From Stigonema sp964246695 (lineage in GTDB: Bacteria; Cyanobacteriota; Cyanobacteriia; Cyanobacteriales; Nostocaceae), in assembly GCA_964246695.1 (NCBI GenBank), contig CAXTSI010000002.1, positions 3,782 to 67,781 on the forward strand: a stretch of DNA of 64,000 bases. Direction: 5' to 3'. Positions within the stretch are counted from its first letter, which is position 1, and every line of letters begins with the position of its first letter. The notes under the pieces were generated by a model that made no database searches, was not told where the DNA came from, and saw only the letters and a program-made list of their open reading frames with translations. A program made the position numbers and the translations under genes. Shown piece by piece: positions 42,962-51,504 of this stretch.

Positions 42962-44677
42962 TTAATTTAAATCTAGGCATAACTGGGTAAACGTAGATAT
43001 TCCACGCGCACATCGTTTCCTAGACCTAGACGCGGCAACGGATACCGCGTCATTACCCGTTGGAATCACACCAACCTCAAAAAGCTCCAATTGGACTGGA
43101 TTGCCTGACAGTCCATGCTTGCCCACAGAGTGGACAAGCTGACCGCCAAGCTTAACCTTTTGCGTCCTGTTAGGACGGGCAGTGTAATATTGGTGTCTCG
43201 GAGTGCCTTTGACACTCTTACTCACTTTACTCCAGTGCGACCAAACGTGCTTCACCTTAGTTTTTTCGGCGTAGGCGGACATGTCACTACGTAAATGATG
43301 TTGATTTGGGATTCTTTCTGAGAATCTTCGACCACGACGCGCTATGACGAACGCTGCCGAGGATGACGAATTCATGCCATACATAGACATGAATTTCATC
43401 AAACCTACTAAACTGCTAAAAGCCGCCTCAACTTTCTTGTGATAAATACCGTGTTTTTGGCAAGCATATAAGAGCGCGTCATTCCACTGACTGTAGGCGA
43501 AAGAAGATAGCATACGAGCATACTTCTTGCCTTTTTCTTTAAGTTGCTCCTTTTTACCGGAAAAGTCTAATTTTTCTGAGACTATGGGGAAATTGTACTG
43601 TTTAGCTTTAAAGGCAATGAAAGTGGCAGCATCACTAAGAATTGCTGATCGTTGATTAGAATTTTTGGAATGAAGGTCGATTTTGTAATCACCAAATTCC
43701 AGTAAATTACCTTGGGCATCGCATACAGCCCACCCAACAGAGTCCGCATTCAAATCAATGCCAACGTAACCGGAAAGGTACTCTGAGGTAATTTCAGGTA
43801 AGTTAACGTCTGTCGTTGCCGCAATATACCAACCATCATTTTTCCAATAAAAGCGGAGTGTTACAGCACTGCACCCAATTGCCCATTTTTCGTTCTTATC
43901 TTTGGTTCGTACTTTATAACAACGCTCCGAAATAGCTTCAATAATTTCGTGTTTCCCGTGCTTGAAGTTTAAACTATCAATACGAATGTATTGACCTCCT
44001 AGCCTTTCTTCTAAAGCGTAGGGAGTGCGAATAGAAAGGACAAACTTATCAGTGCTTTCAATGTAATCAAACTGCGCTAACTGGTTGCCGGAGGATTCAT
44101 CCTTACTGCCAACAAGCATGAAGCCGTTAGCATCAGGTAAAACATAATTAGGTACGGTGCAAGTGAGGTGTTTAAGCTTGTTTTCTAATAAGCTTAACCT
44201 CCGTTTCTTTTGGTGTAAACCAAATTTAGCGTCCTGGAGTTCTGTTGTCTGGCGTTGTTTTGCATAAAGATTACAAGCTTTTTTGATTTTTAGTTTTATA
44301 GCTGAAAAGCCTTTCAAATCGCGCTTTGATTTTTCCTTATTATCCTGAAGTACAAAATCTTTAATCTGCTTTTCACGCTTTCTGATGTCAGATCTGATTG
44401 ATTTAATCTGACCTTCTAGCACTTTGATATGGTTAGCTCTATTTTCATTAATATTGGATACAATTGCTTGCACCTCTGTGTAAATAGAGTTAGCCCACCG
44501 CTTGTTGATATTAAACTTAGCTTGTAATTGCTTGTTACATTCAAGCTTACTCTTACCACTAATAATCAACTCAAGGCAGTAGTGACGAGCCGAGTCAACC
44601 AAGTTAAAAAGAGCAAACAACTCTCCCCAATGCCAAAATTCTATTTGGTCTGTATAAGTTTTAGTTGACTCCGCCAC
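42962..44677 (-). CDS. TnpB-related RuvC-fold protein (IS200/IS605 accessory type)
   Basis: About 571 residues. Start taken at GTG 44677, 8 bases after GGGAGG; the GTG at 44686 touches that site. The N-terminal half is alpha-helical and basic. The C-terminal half has RuvC-I YVGIDLNADSVGWAVCD (catalytic Asp) and RuvC-II IVSEKLDFSGKK (Glu). At RuvC-III, where active TnpB has Asp in a D-x-N-A-A-like motif, it reads MNSSSSAAFVIARRGRRFSE, with no Asp. The CxxC zinc finger of TnpB is also absent. So it is either nuclease-impaired or uses another residue. No TnpA is nearby. Divergent from a small basic protein 96 bases away. Confidence 0.8.
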   Translation of the reverse strand: MAESTKTYTDQIEFWHWGELFALFNLVDSARHYCLELIISGKSKLECNKQLQAKFNINKRWANSIYTEVQAIVSNINENRANHIKVLEGQIKSIRSDIRKREKQIKDFVLQDNKEKSKRDLKGFSAIKLKIKKACNLYAKQRQTTELQDAKFGLHQKKRRLSLLENKLKHLTCTVPNYVLPDANGFMLVGSKDESSGNQLAQFDYIESTDKFVLSIRTPYALEERLGGQYIRIDSLNFKHGKHEIIEAISERCYKVRTKDKNEKWAIGCSAVTLRFYWKNDGWYIAATTDVNLPEITSEYLSGYVGIDLNADSVGWAVCDAQGNLLEFGDYKIDLHSKNSNQRSAILSDAATFIAFKAKQYNFPIVSEKLDFSGKKEQLKEKGKKYARMLSSFAYSQWNDALLYACQKHGIYHKKVEAAFSSLVGLMKFMSMYGMNSSSSAAFVIARRGRRFSERIPNQHHLRSDMSAYAEKTKVKHVWSHWSKVSKSVKGTPRHQYYTARPNRTQKVKLGGQLVHSVGKHGLSGNPVQLELFEVGVIPTGNDAVSVAASRSRKRCARGISTFTQLCLDLN

Positions 44678-44773
44678 GTTTATCACCTCCCGTGCAATGT
44701 TTTATCTGTATAATCTATATTATAAGTCTCAGTTGTGAGACTGTCAACAATTAATTAAGAACAAACTAAAAAA

Positions 44774-44986
44774 ATGCCTACACCTGAATGGAGACAAAGA
44801 AACGCTCACAAGAACAGACAGTATTCCGCAAAGTATAATCAAAACAACACGGTTGTTACTGTCGTCCTTAAGCCGTGGGTTGTTGAAGAGGTAAACAAAA
44901 TCAAAGACACGTCTGAATCGTATGGAGGATGGGTTAGAAAGCAGATAGAAGCCATTGCAGAAAAGCAAAGACTTGATGCGGAGTAA
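44774..44986 (+). CDS. Small basic protein, possible ribbon-helix-helix type, paired with TnpB-like gene
   Basis: 70 residues: a polar, basic N-terminus (PEWRQRNAHKNRQYSAKYNQ), one beta-like stretch TVVTVVLKPWVVEEV and a helix ESYGGWVRKQIEAIAEKQR, a layout consistent with a short RHH/Arc-like DNA-binding protein. It is transcribed away from the TnpB-like gene from a shared promoter region, so it may regulate it. The family cannot be assigned firmly. Confidence 0.6.
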   Translation: MPTPEWRQRNAHKNRQYSAKYNQNNTVVTVVLKPWVVEEVNKIKDTSESYGGWVRKQIEAIAEKQRLDAE

Positions 44987-45007
44987 TCTTTAAGCAGTCA
45001 AACAGCT

Positions 45008-45057
45008 AATATCTATGTAGTAAAAAAAGTTCTGCATAGATATACCAAGATATTAGC
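45008..45057. repeat. Inverted repeat after the small basic gene
   Basis: GCTAATATC and GATATTAGC bracket an inner pair TATCTATG/CATAGATA with the loop containing AAAAAAAG. The arms overlap, so two alternative hairpins are possible. Could be a terminator or transposon end. Confidence 0.5.
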
Positions 45058-45074
45058 AAGCAGCAGTTAACCCC

Positions 45075-45190
45075 ACGCGGCAAGCCATAATAAGCGACCT
45101 CTCCACGCCCAACGGGAAAGCCAGTTCCCTGGGCGCGGGAAACAAGCTGCAAGGACTGGACTCACCAGTCGCCTAGGTCGGTGCCAGTGC
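45075..45190 (+). ncRNA. Candidate structured RNA with three-way junction near TnpB-like module
   Basis: Outer stem CGACCT/AGGTCG (45095-45100 with 45175-45180) encloses two hairpins: GCCCA-GGGAA/TTCCC-TGGGC (45107-45134) and GACTGG/CCAGTC with loop ACTCA (45154-45170). A further GGCA/TGCC pair lies outside. All stems are Watson-Crick, so the strand is not decided by wobble pairs; plus is given because the small gene upstream runs that way. It is more GC-rich than its surroundings and codes for nothing recognisable. Candidate guide RNA for the TnpB-like protein, or an unrelated ncRNA. Confidence 0.45.
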
Positions 45191-45257
45191 GCCTATACGG
45201 GTAACGCGATCGCAGGATAAGAGCGTTGGAGACACTCGTGTCGGCGCTTACGCTCCC

Positions 45258-45290
45258 CAACCCCTCCCCTAATAGGGGAGGGGAGACTTT
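45258..45290. repeat. C-rich palindromic repeat
   Basis: CCCTCCCCTAATAGGGGAGGG; the same style of repeat as near 18341-18385 and 54967-54993. Inside the intergenic stretch 44987-45407, which otherwise holds the RNA candidate and a degenerate GCATGATAT element end near 45349. Confidence 0.6.
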
Positions 45291-45407
45291 GACGCAAGTC
45301 AAAGGCGGGTTGAAGGTAAGACCTAAATGATAAGTCATTTACCGAGCATGATATAATAAACCAAAGTTTTGTGTTTGATGGTATGCAATTAGACATAAAA
45401 TTGTGAC

Positions 45408-46529
45408 TCACTTACTCAGAATCTTTAATAATGCCTGCCGATAAATATTTATACCTTCATCATTTAAATGAGCGCCATCTTCAGAACTTAAACTATCTTT
45501 CAACGCAGTATTCTCATTTAATGATTGAACTTGTTGTAGTTCAAATGGTATATTGTTTTTGACTGCAACTTGATTCATGACAACATTAATCTGCTCTACT
45601 CTAGAATTTGTTGCTGAAATACTTGGATCTTTACTAGCTGCAACTGTTGAGTAAAAAGCTGGAATCAAAAAGATTCGGTTACTGCCAAGGCTTCGCACTA
45701 AGGAAATTGATTCTTGGAGTTTGTTCGCAAACAATTGATCGCTTAATCCGTACCAAGCATCATTTCCACCAATGGCGATCGCCGCTGAGTCGCATCTAAC
45801 TTTGGTCGGAATCAGAAGTTTCAGTTGTTCAACAAGTGAAATACCACTTAAACCATTTAACGCAAAATTAAAAGTCCCATTACCAAGGGTATTACCAAGT
45901 TCAGCTGTAACAGAATCCCCAAACAAGCAAGCAGAGAATTGCTTTCCTTCAGTAGCAAATTTCTGATATTGGACTTCAAGTTGCCATAAAGGTGTAGAAC
46001 TTAAGTTATCTGACGGTGGGATCTCAGTGGGATATAAATTTAACTGACTGACAATATTTAACGCTGCTGGAGTGTTAATAACTAGTCTTTCACTGGGATA
46101 AGCTTCAAGAAGGCTGATGATTCCCAAACCATCTTGAGAATTAGCCCCTAGGATAATAGCAGCGTTTAGTGCTTGTACCCCGGCTTTGTCACGACGGGCG
46201 ATCGCTTGGGAAACATTAGATAAAATGCTGTTCGCCAGTTCTGTATTTAATAGTTTATTCAAAGCCACAAGCGAAAGAGACATTTTTACTTGTAGCGCCT
46301 GATGAAACTCACGAACTTCTTCGCGATTGAAAAATTTCAGAAAAAATCCCAAATCAGAAGAAACTTGTTGCCTATCTGCATACTTACGTAAATCGGCAAT
46401 AGGTAGTGATTGTTCAAACAAGCCATACTGAAAGACAATCTTTTCAGCGGCAAAAGAAGGAGTTGCAGCCGTCGTCAGTAATAGTACGCAAATAAATACA
46501 CTTAGCACCACATAGCGCAAATATCTCAT
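45408..46529 (-). CDS. Exported DUF1400-SGNH/GDSL hydrolase fusion
   Basis: About 373 residues from ATG 46529. Signal peptide LRYVVLSVFICVLLLTTAAT. Residues about 28-160 fit DUF1400, the N-terminal domain usually found before cyanobacterial alpha/beta-hydrolases (EKIVFQYGLFEQSLPIADL). After it comes an SGNH hydrolase: block I CLFGDSVTAEL (Ser), block III AIGGNDAW, block V DGAHLND (Asp and His). Predicted to hydrolyse an ester outside the cytoplasm. The pairing of DUF1400 with an SGNH domain, not the usual alpha/beta-hydrolase, is unusual as far as I know. Confidence 0.75.
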   Translation of the reverse strand: MRYLRYVVLSVFICVLLLTTAATPSFAAEKIVFQYGLFEQSLPIADLRKYADRQQVSSDLGFFLKFFNREEVREFHQALQVKMSLSLVALNKLLNTELANSILSNVSQAIARRDKAGVQALNAAIILGANSQDGLGIISLLEAYPSERLVINTPAALNIVSQLNLYPTEIPPSDNLSSTPLWQLEVQYQKFATEGKQFSACLFGDSVTAELGNTLGNGTFNFALNGLSGISLVEQLKLLIPTKVRCDSAAIAIGGNDAWYGLSDQLFANKLQESISLVRSLGSNRIFLIPAFYSTVAASKDPSISATNSRVEQINVVMNQVAVKNNIPFELQQVQSLNENTALKDSLSSEDGAHLNDEGINIYRQALLKILSK

Positions 46530-46603
46530 AAATCTTAACAGGATGTTTATGCAATTAATTATTTTGACATTTAATGTCGGTTTTAAATTGTGAAACATAC
46601 ACA

Positions 46604-46640
46604 TGACGTCCCCGGACCTACAAGGTCCGGGGAGAAATTC
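46604..46640. repeat. Hairpin resembling an IS200/IS605 end
   Basis: CCCCGGACCT ACA AGGTCCGGGG (46610-46632) beside CATGACGT on one side and GAAATTC on the other. A 10-base perfect stem with a 3-base loop next to short conserved-looking flanks is typical of IS200/IS605 subterminal hairpins. No transposase gene adjoins it. Confidence 0.4.
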
Positions 46641-46932
46641 AAAGCCTCTCCCCTTGTAGTTATCGAGGAATGGAAGCGAGGTTTTCCAGATCCCGTGAGT
46701 TGCATTATTTACTTAACTATATTATAGTTTGATTATTCGATTTTTTTGAAAGACCGAAATACCAGCCAAGAGGTTCTGTGCCCGATTGCAGCAGTGCTTG
46801 TACTCCGGATTGGTCAACGTCCTAGTACAACAGATTCACAGATATCTCCTGCTTAATTGAAGGTTCGTAGTTGCGCTAAGCTAAAGCGCAACTACGAAAC
46901 CTAGCTTACTTTTAAAGGAGGAACATGAGAAA
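46641..46932. other. Upstream region of SDR/GST genes
   Basis: Contains an ArsR-operator-like half site at about 46731-46750 and a strong palindrome TTCGTAGTTGCGCT/AGCGCAACTACGAA at about 46863-46897. AAAGGAGGAAC at 46914-46924 is the SDR ribosome site. No gene. Confidence 0.5.
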
Positions 46933-47620
46933 ATGCCAACAGCTTTGATTGTCGGAGCAGGTAGTGGACTGAGCGCATCTTTAGCTCGCCTGTTTGCACT
47001 AGAGGGATTTACTGTAGCTTTAGCAGCTCGCCAGATTGAGAAACTCAGTCAACTTAGTAGTGAGATTGGGGCTAGTGGTTTCGCCTGCGATTCCTCAAAA
47101 CCAGAGGAAGTGCAGCAGTTATTTATCGATGTTGAAAGTCGTGTAGGTTCCCCGAATGTCGTCGTTTACAACCCGAGTTTCCGGGTGAATGGACCCTTTG
47201 TTGAACTAAACCCGGCTGACGTGGCGAAAACTCTAGATGTAACTGCTTATGGAGGCTTTCTCGTTGCACAAGCCGCAGCCAAACGCATGTTAAATCAGGG
47301 AGGCGGTGCTATCTTCTTTACTGGAGCCTCAGCAAGTGTCAAGGGTTATCCTCGGTCTGCTCCCTTTGCAATGGGTAAATTTGCATTGCGCGGTTTGGCT
47401 CAAAGTATTGCTCGGGAACTTGCTCCGCAGAATATCCATGTGGCACCCGATCGTAATCGACGGTGCGATCCGCTCAGCACAACGCCAAGAGTCAGCAGAT
47501 AATCCAGATAGTATGCTCGACCCTGATGCGATCGCCCAAACCTATCTCAACATTCTCCGCCAGCCTCGCAGTGCCTGGACATGGGAAGTTGAACTTCGAC
47601 CTTGGGTCGAGCGCTTTTAA
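46933..47620 (+). pseudogene. Short-chain dehydrogenase/reductase, frameshifted
   Basis: N-terminal Rossmann fold (TALIVGAGSGLSASLARLFA) and SDR core with FFTGASAS and, in place of YxxxK, a FAMGKFALRGLAQS segment. At about 47448-47456, after NIHVA, the reading shifts: the family-like continuation IVIDGAIRSAQRQ is in another frame to 47620. A loss of 2 bases explains it. Full length would be about 229 residues. The substitution of Tyr by Phe in the catalytic YxxxK position is visible in this reading and would also weaken activity. Same direction as the GST gene, 18 bases apart. Confidence 0.8.
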
Positions 47621-47638
47621 ATTACAAGGAGAAATACC

Positions 47639-48346
47639 ATGATTGAACTTTACTATTGGACAACACCAAACGGTCACAAAATCACGATGTTCCTTGAGGA
47701 AGTCGGATTGCCCTACACCATCGTTCCCGTCAACATTGGCGCTGGCGAACAGTTCAAACCGGAATTTCTCAAAATTTCCCCCAACAATCGCATCCCTGCA
47801 ATTGTTGACCATGAACCTGCAACTGGTGGCGAACCAATTTCAGTGTTTGAATCTGGTGCAATTCTACTGTACTTAGCAGAAAAAACCGGGAAGTTGATCG
47901 GCGTTGATTTGCGCGATCGCGTTGAAGTCCTTCAGTGGCTATTTTGGCAAATGGCGGGTTTGGGACCAATGGCTGGTCAAAACCACCACTTTAGCCAATA
48001 TGCTCCCGAAAAAATTCCCTATGCCGTTAACCGCTATGTGAATGAAACAGCGAGACTATATGCCGTGCTGGATAAGCGACTTGCAGATAGACAGTTTGTA
48101 GCTGGCGATTATTCAATTGCCGATATTGCTGCTTATCCTTGGATTGTAGCACATGAGATCCAAAGCCAAAAGCTAGAGGATTTTCCCAACCTCAAGCGCT
48201 GGTTCGAGACGATTCACGGGCGTCCGGCAACGGTTCGTGCCTACGAAAAGGCAGAGGCGTTCAAAAATCAGAAGCTTGATCTTGAGAAGTCGCGGGAGTT
48301 GTTATTTAACCAGTCAGCCAATACAATTCAGCGTCCTAATTCATAA
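47639..48346 (+). CDS. Glutathione S-transferase family protein (YfcG/YghU-like)
   Basis: 235 residues. Thioredoxin-fold N-terminal domain with WTTPNGHKITMFLEE and the SGAILLYLAEKTG motif after a cis-Pro (NNRIPAIVD); helical C-terminal domain with GDYSIADIAAYPW. The TPNGxK start is typical of the nu-class/YfcG group, which act as disulfide-bond reductases with glutathione. AAGGAG precedes the ATG. Forms an operon with the damaged SDR. Confidence 0.92.
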   Translation: MIELYYWTTPNGHKITMFLEEVGLPYTIVPVNIGAGEQFKPEFLKISPNNRIPAIVDHEPATGGEPISVFESGAILLYLAEKTGKLIGVDLRDRVEVLQWLFWQMAGLGPMAGQNHHFSQYAPEKIPYAVNRYVNETARLYAVLDKRLADRQFVAGDYSIADIAAYPWIVAHEIQSQKLEDFPNLKRWFETIHGRPATVRAYEKAEAFKNQKLDLEKSRELLFNQSANTIQRPNS

Positions 48347-48829
48347 TTCGTAATTTGTAATGCGTAATTAGGGATTTCCAACTATTTCTTGTCGGATAAG
48401 CTCTAAGCGCCCGTCCTACGAACATCGATCAACTCCCTTTCAGAGGAAACTCTTAACAGGGAACTCTTAACAGTGTATCCCACGGATGGGCGCCGTGGGA
48501 TTGTAACAAGGACGTAGTTTTTCTTGCGCTTACGCCAGAGCGAAAAACATCTTTCTTAAAAGTGGGCTTTAAACGGGATCTTAGGACGACAGATTTCGCT
48601 CTAACGTCCAGAATTGGGCAATTAGACGGAAACTGTCAGTCTAAATAATAGTTAGCCTGCCTTGCATATCTTATGTTTAATTAGATGAATTTATGTGTTG
48701 TAAGATAACATATTGACCAGATTTTTGGATAGATTATCGAAACAAGAACAATCTGGAAGAGCATCATGCATATCATCCTAAAAACGGCAAGATTTTTTGC
48801 TCTATATCAAAATAAAAGGAAGCTGCGCA
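48347..48829. other. Intergenic region with hairpins
   Basis: Contains TAATTCGTAATTTGTAATGC-type short repeats right after the GST stop and a hairpin TCCCACGG/CCGTGGGA at 48477-48500 that could be the GST terminator or a repeat. A change in base composition begins near 48830. No gene. Confidence 0.5.
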
Positions 48830-49831
48830 ATGAGCGATCTGAAGCTTGACATCGCCTTCTGGGATTACGACCGGACGCGCGCGTTGTCCGATGGTACTGT
48901 TAAGATCGACGGCGTCGATGCCACCTTCCACAGCGGCCGCATTGTCACGGAAATCTTCGAGCGCATGATTCGGCAGCGTGATTTTGATGTGTCGGAACTT
49001 GGGATGACGTACTATCTACGTACCCTCGACTTCGATGATCCGCCGTTCATCGCCCTGCCGGTCTTCCCGAACCGTTGCTTTCGGCACTCGGCGATCTACA
49101 TCAACACGGCGAGTGGCATCAAAAGGCCGGAGGATATCGCCGGCAAAACCGTCGGTGAATTTGCGGTGTATGGCCACGACGCAGGCGTATGGCCGAAGGG
49201 CATTCTGTCCGACGATTATGGCGTAGCACCGGATCAGTGCCGCTGGATCGTCGGGGGCCTTGATTGGCCCCTGCAGCCGATCGACTTCATTCCGCATCCG
49301 CATCCTGCCAACATTGAGGTGATGTCGGCCCCCGAAGGCAAGGAACTGGGAGAAATGCTTGAAGGGGGAGAGATCGACGCGCTGATCTCGGCTGATGTGC
49401 CTAAGTGCGTGCTAAATAAGTCACCAAAGGTCGCGCGGCTATTCGACGAGTATGAGTCCGCAGAGCGTGATTACTATCAACGCACGGGCATCTTTCCGAT
49501 CATGCACACGGTCGTGGTTCGCAGGGAACTCCTGTCAGAGTACCCAGAGATAGTTAAGACTGTCTACCAGGGCTTCTGCGACGCGAAAGACATCGCAATG
49601 GAGCAGTACAAGAAGGGTTTGATCTTCAATAACATGGGCATCATGATCCCCTGGTTCAGCAAGCTCGTTGACGAGGATCGCAGTCTGCTAGGCGAGGACT
49701 GGTGGCCCTACGGCGTCGAAGCCAATCGCAAAGCAGTTGACACCTTCTTGCGCTACCATTTCGAACAGGGACTGTCGAAGCGACGGCTGACCTGCGAGGA
49801 CATCTTCGCGCCTGAGCTCCTCGGCACGTGA
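48830..49831 (+). CDS. Substrate-binding-like protein related to 4,5-dihydroxyphthalate decarboxylase, probably transferred
   Basis: 333 residues from ATG 48830, with AAAGGAAG upstream. DIAFWDYDRTRALSDGTVKI at the start and ELGMTYYLRTLDFDDPPFIA nearby are typical of proteins annotated as 4,5-dihydroxyphthalate decarboxylase or ABC substrate-binding (periplasmic type-II fold). No signal peptide. The DNA is clearly richer in G and C, with C or G at most third positions, and has few of the host-type A/T codons, so it was probably acquired from a proteobacterium. No decarboxylase-pathway or transporter genes adjoin it. Confidence 0.8.
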   Translation: MSDLKLDIAFWDYDRTRALSDGTVKIDGVDATFHSGRIVTEIFERMIRQRDFDVSELGMTYYLRTLDFDDPPFIALPVFPNRCFRHSAIYINTASGIKRPEDIAGKTVGEFAVYGHDAGVWPKGILSDDYGVAPDQCRWIVGGLDWPLQPIDFIPHPHPANIEVMSAPEGKELGEMLEGGEIDALISADVPKCVLNKSPKVARLFDEYESAERDYYQRTGIFPIMHTVVVRRELLSEYPEIVKTVYQGFCDAKDIAMEQYKKGLIFNNMGIMIPWFSKLVDEDRSLLGEDWWPYGVEANRKAVDTFLRYHFEQGLSKRRLTCEDIFAPELLGT

Positions 49832-49956
49832 CCACCATGAGACTCATCGGCGAAGAAAAGGGGACATTCCTAATATCGACAGTTGTAGCAGGCAGTCGCA
49901 TGCTAACAACGCAGTGGAGCGGACAGTCGAGGGTCTGGGTAAATTTTTAGAAGCGG

Positions 49957-50856
49957 TTAAAGCAACTTTTGCACCTTAGTTTCGGGTAATCCAGTCACTT
50001 GGCTTACTTGTGCGATTGACATCCCTGAGGAGAGTAAATTGCGTGCTATCTGTAGCACTTGCTCTAAAGCCAGTTCAGCCCTTGTACGTTCTTCTTCAAC
50101 ATCAGTTGGTATCCAATTGCCTTGAGCATCATACCACCGCAGCCAAAGGCGAGGAATCCTAAAGAACTCTCCGAACCATAATCCCAGCCCAATTTCCAAC
50201 TCCGGAATCCAGATACGGGGATTTTCCCTATCTAGCGGTTGTTCTTGGTAATGCGCTCCCTCTAGTTGAAAGAACCGCACACGATTTGTGTAGCGACTAA
50301 ATACAATATAGTATGGCACTCTTAACAGTTGCTCATATACTTCCCATTTCGTTGGCGGAGTGTTTTTTGTTACCTGCGTATGATTTTCTTCTGGGGAAGG
50401 CAATTCTGCACTTGCCTGCGGTTGAGATGATTCTACCGCCTCTAGTTCTTCTTCAGCATATGGACCTAGGTCTTCTTTTTGCGTACCCGGAGAGAGAAAT
50501 TCGACAACAACGAAGGGGTTTCTTCCCTCAATCCACGTTACGTAACTACGTCTCAAATCTCCTCCTGGGTATAACCTTGGCACACTCACAGCTAAAAACC
50601 AATCGGGACGTTTGTGCCAAAGGGGATGGGCTACATCGTAGTACAAATTTAAATCCGTACCTGTAAAGAACTCATAAGGATTATAGTTTAACAGGCGCAG
50701 AGTCAAACTCAATAGTTGGGGTTGGAGGTCATGAAATTCATCTGGCAACCCTGGTTCCTCCGGGTCTTCACTAGGTAGATCGTACATCGTCGGCAGAACT
50801 TGCGCTGGTGGCAGGGGTGGATCTGATTGAGCGATGGGAAAGGAAAAGCGATTCAT
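49957..50856 (-). CDS. Uma2 family (DUF820) PD-(D/E)XK-like protein
   Basis: 299 residues. Core elements: TGTDLNLYYDVAHP, KRPDWFLAVSVPR (acidic residue), NPFVVVEFLSPGTQKED (E in the VVEFLSP strand), then WEVYEQLLRVPYYIVFSRYT. A proline-rich insert at about 140-170 is longer than usual. The C-terminus (MSIAQVSQVTGLPETKVQKL) resembles a short HTH-like tail common in these proteins. Role unknown. Confidence 0.85.
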   Translation of the reverse strand: MNRFSFPIAQSDPPLPPAQVLPTMYDLPSEDPEEPGLPDEFHDLQPQLLSLTLRLLNYNPYEFFTGTDLNLYYDVAHPLWHKRPDWFLAVSVPRLYPGGDLRRSYVTWIEGRNPFVVVEFLSPGTQKEDLGPYAEEELEAVESSQPQASAELPSPEENHTQVTKNTPPTKWEVYEQLLRVPYYIVFSRYTNRVRFFQLEGAHYQEQPLDRENPRIWIPELEIGLGLWFGEFFRIPRLWLRWYDAQGNWIPTDVEEERTRAELALEQVLQIARNLLSSGMSIAQVSQVTGLPETKVQKLL

Positions 50857-51504
50857 AGGGTGTATACAGCATTATTGGAACTTGCTCTGTTTCCATATTA
50901 CCGTCATCGAATCTGTTGAAATTAAGCAAAAAGCAGCCAGACAACCCGTTTCTCTGCATCTAATGAAAGCGCCATAGCCTCTAGAAATTAAGTGTCAAGC
51001 TAGCTTCAATGAAGTTATGTTCTAATTAGAACAGTCGAGTTATTTATCAGCAATGCTTAGTCCTGCCAAGGCTGCGGCAAAATAATCCTTTATTCCTATC
51101 ATGCATTAACTTGCACGGGTCTACCAAGCATTTTCTGCTTGCTCAGAGAGTCACGTGCGCCAACTTGGATTGACCCCAGCTCAATTTGATGCGATCGCCA
51201 CACTAGGTAATACAAATGGTCTGCACTCTAATGCTGCTGTTTTGTGAGGTGTAGAAAGCTTACCCAGTATCTTTAACGCCGAGGAAGATTGCTTTCCAGT
51301 TCAGGAGGTATAGACTGTAAATTGACCAGATTGTCGGGGCGGGGTAACCTCGCCCCGACGCTTTATCTTTAGTACTTATGTAATATGTATAATTTAATAT
51401 AAATTTTTGCGTATTTTAACAGTAAATTTACAGTTACTTTACTCTAATTTTATATTTTTTTAGCCTAACTTGGGAGAAGCTACTATTGTGTTGGAGTAGC
51501 TTTT
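50857..51504. other. Intergenic region with MarR remnant
   Basis: 648 bases. Besides the MarR fragment (51113-51220) there is nothing recognisable. A GGGGCGGGGTTACCTCGCCCC hairpin lies near 51336-51358. A/T-rich promoter DNA precedes 51505. Confidence 0.5.
51113..51220 (+). pseudogene. MarR-family regulator fragment
   Basis: Plus strand reads ARVYQAFSACSESHVRQLGL and TPAQFDAIATLGNTNG, the N-terminal helices of MarR regulators of the type that have LTPAQFDVIATLGNT. The wing and dimer parts are absent. Confidence 0.65.

Noticed and set aside
46931..46945. Frameshift in the SDR as programmed frameshifting
   Set aside because: No slippery heptamer or downstream structure at the break near 47450; simple two-base loss is the better explanation.
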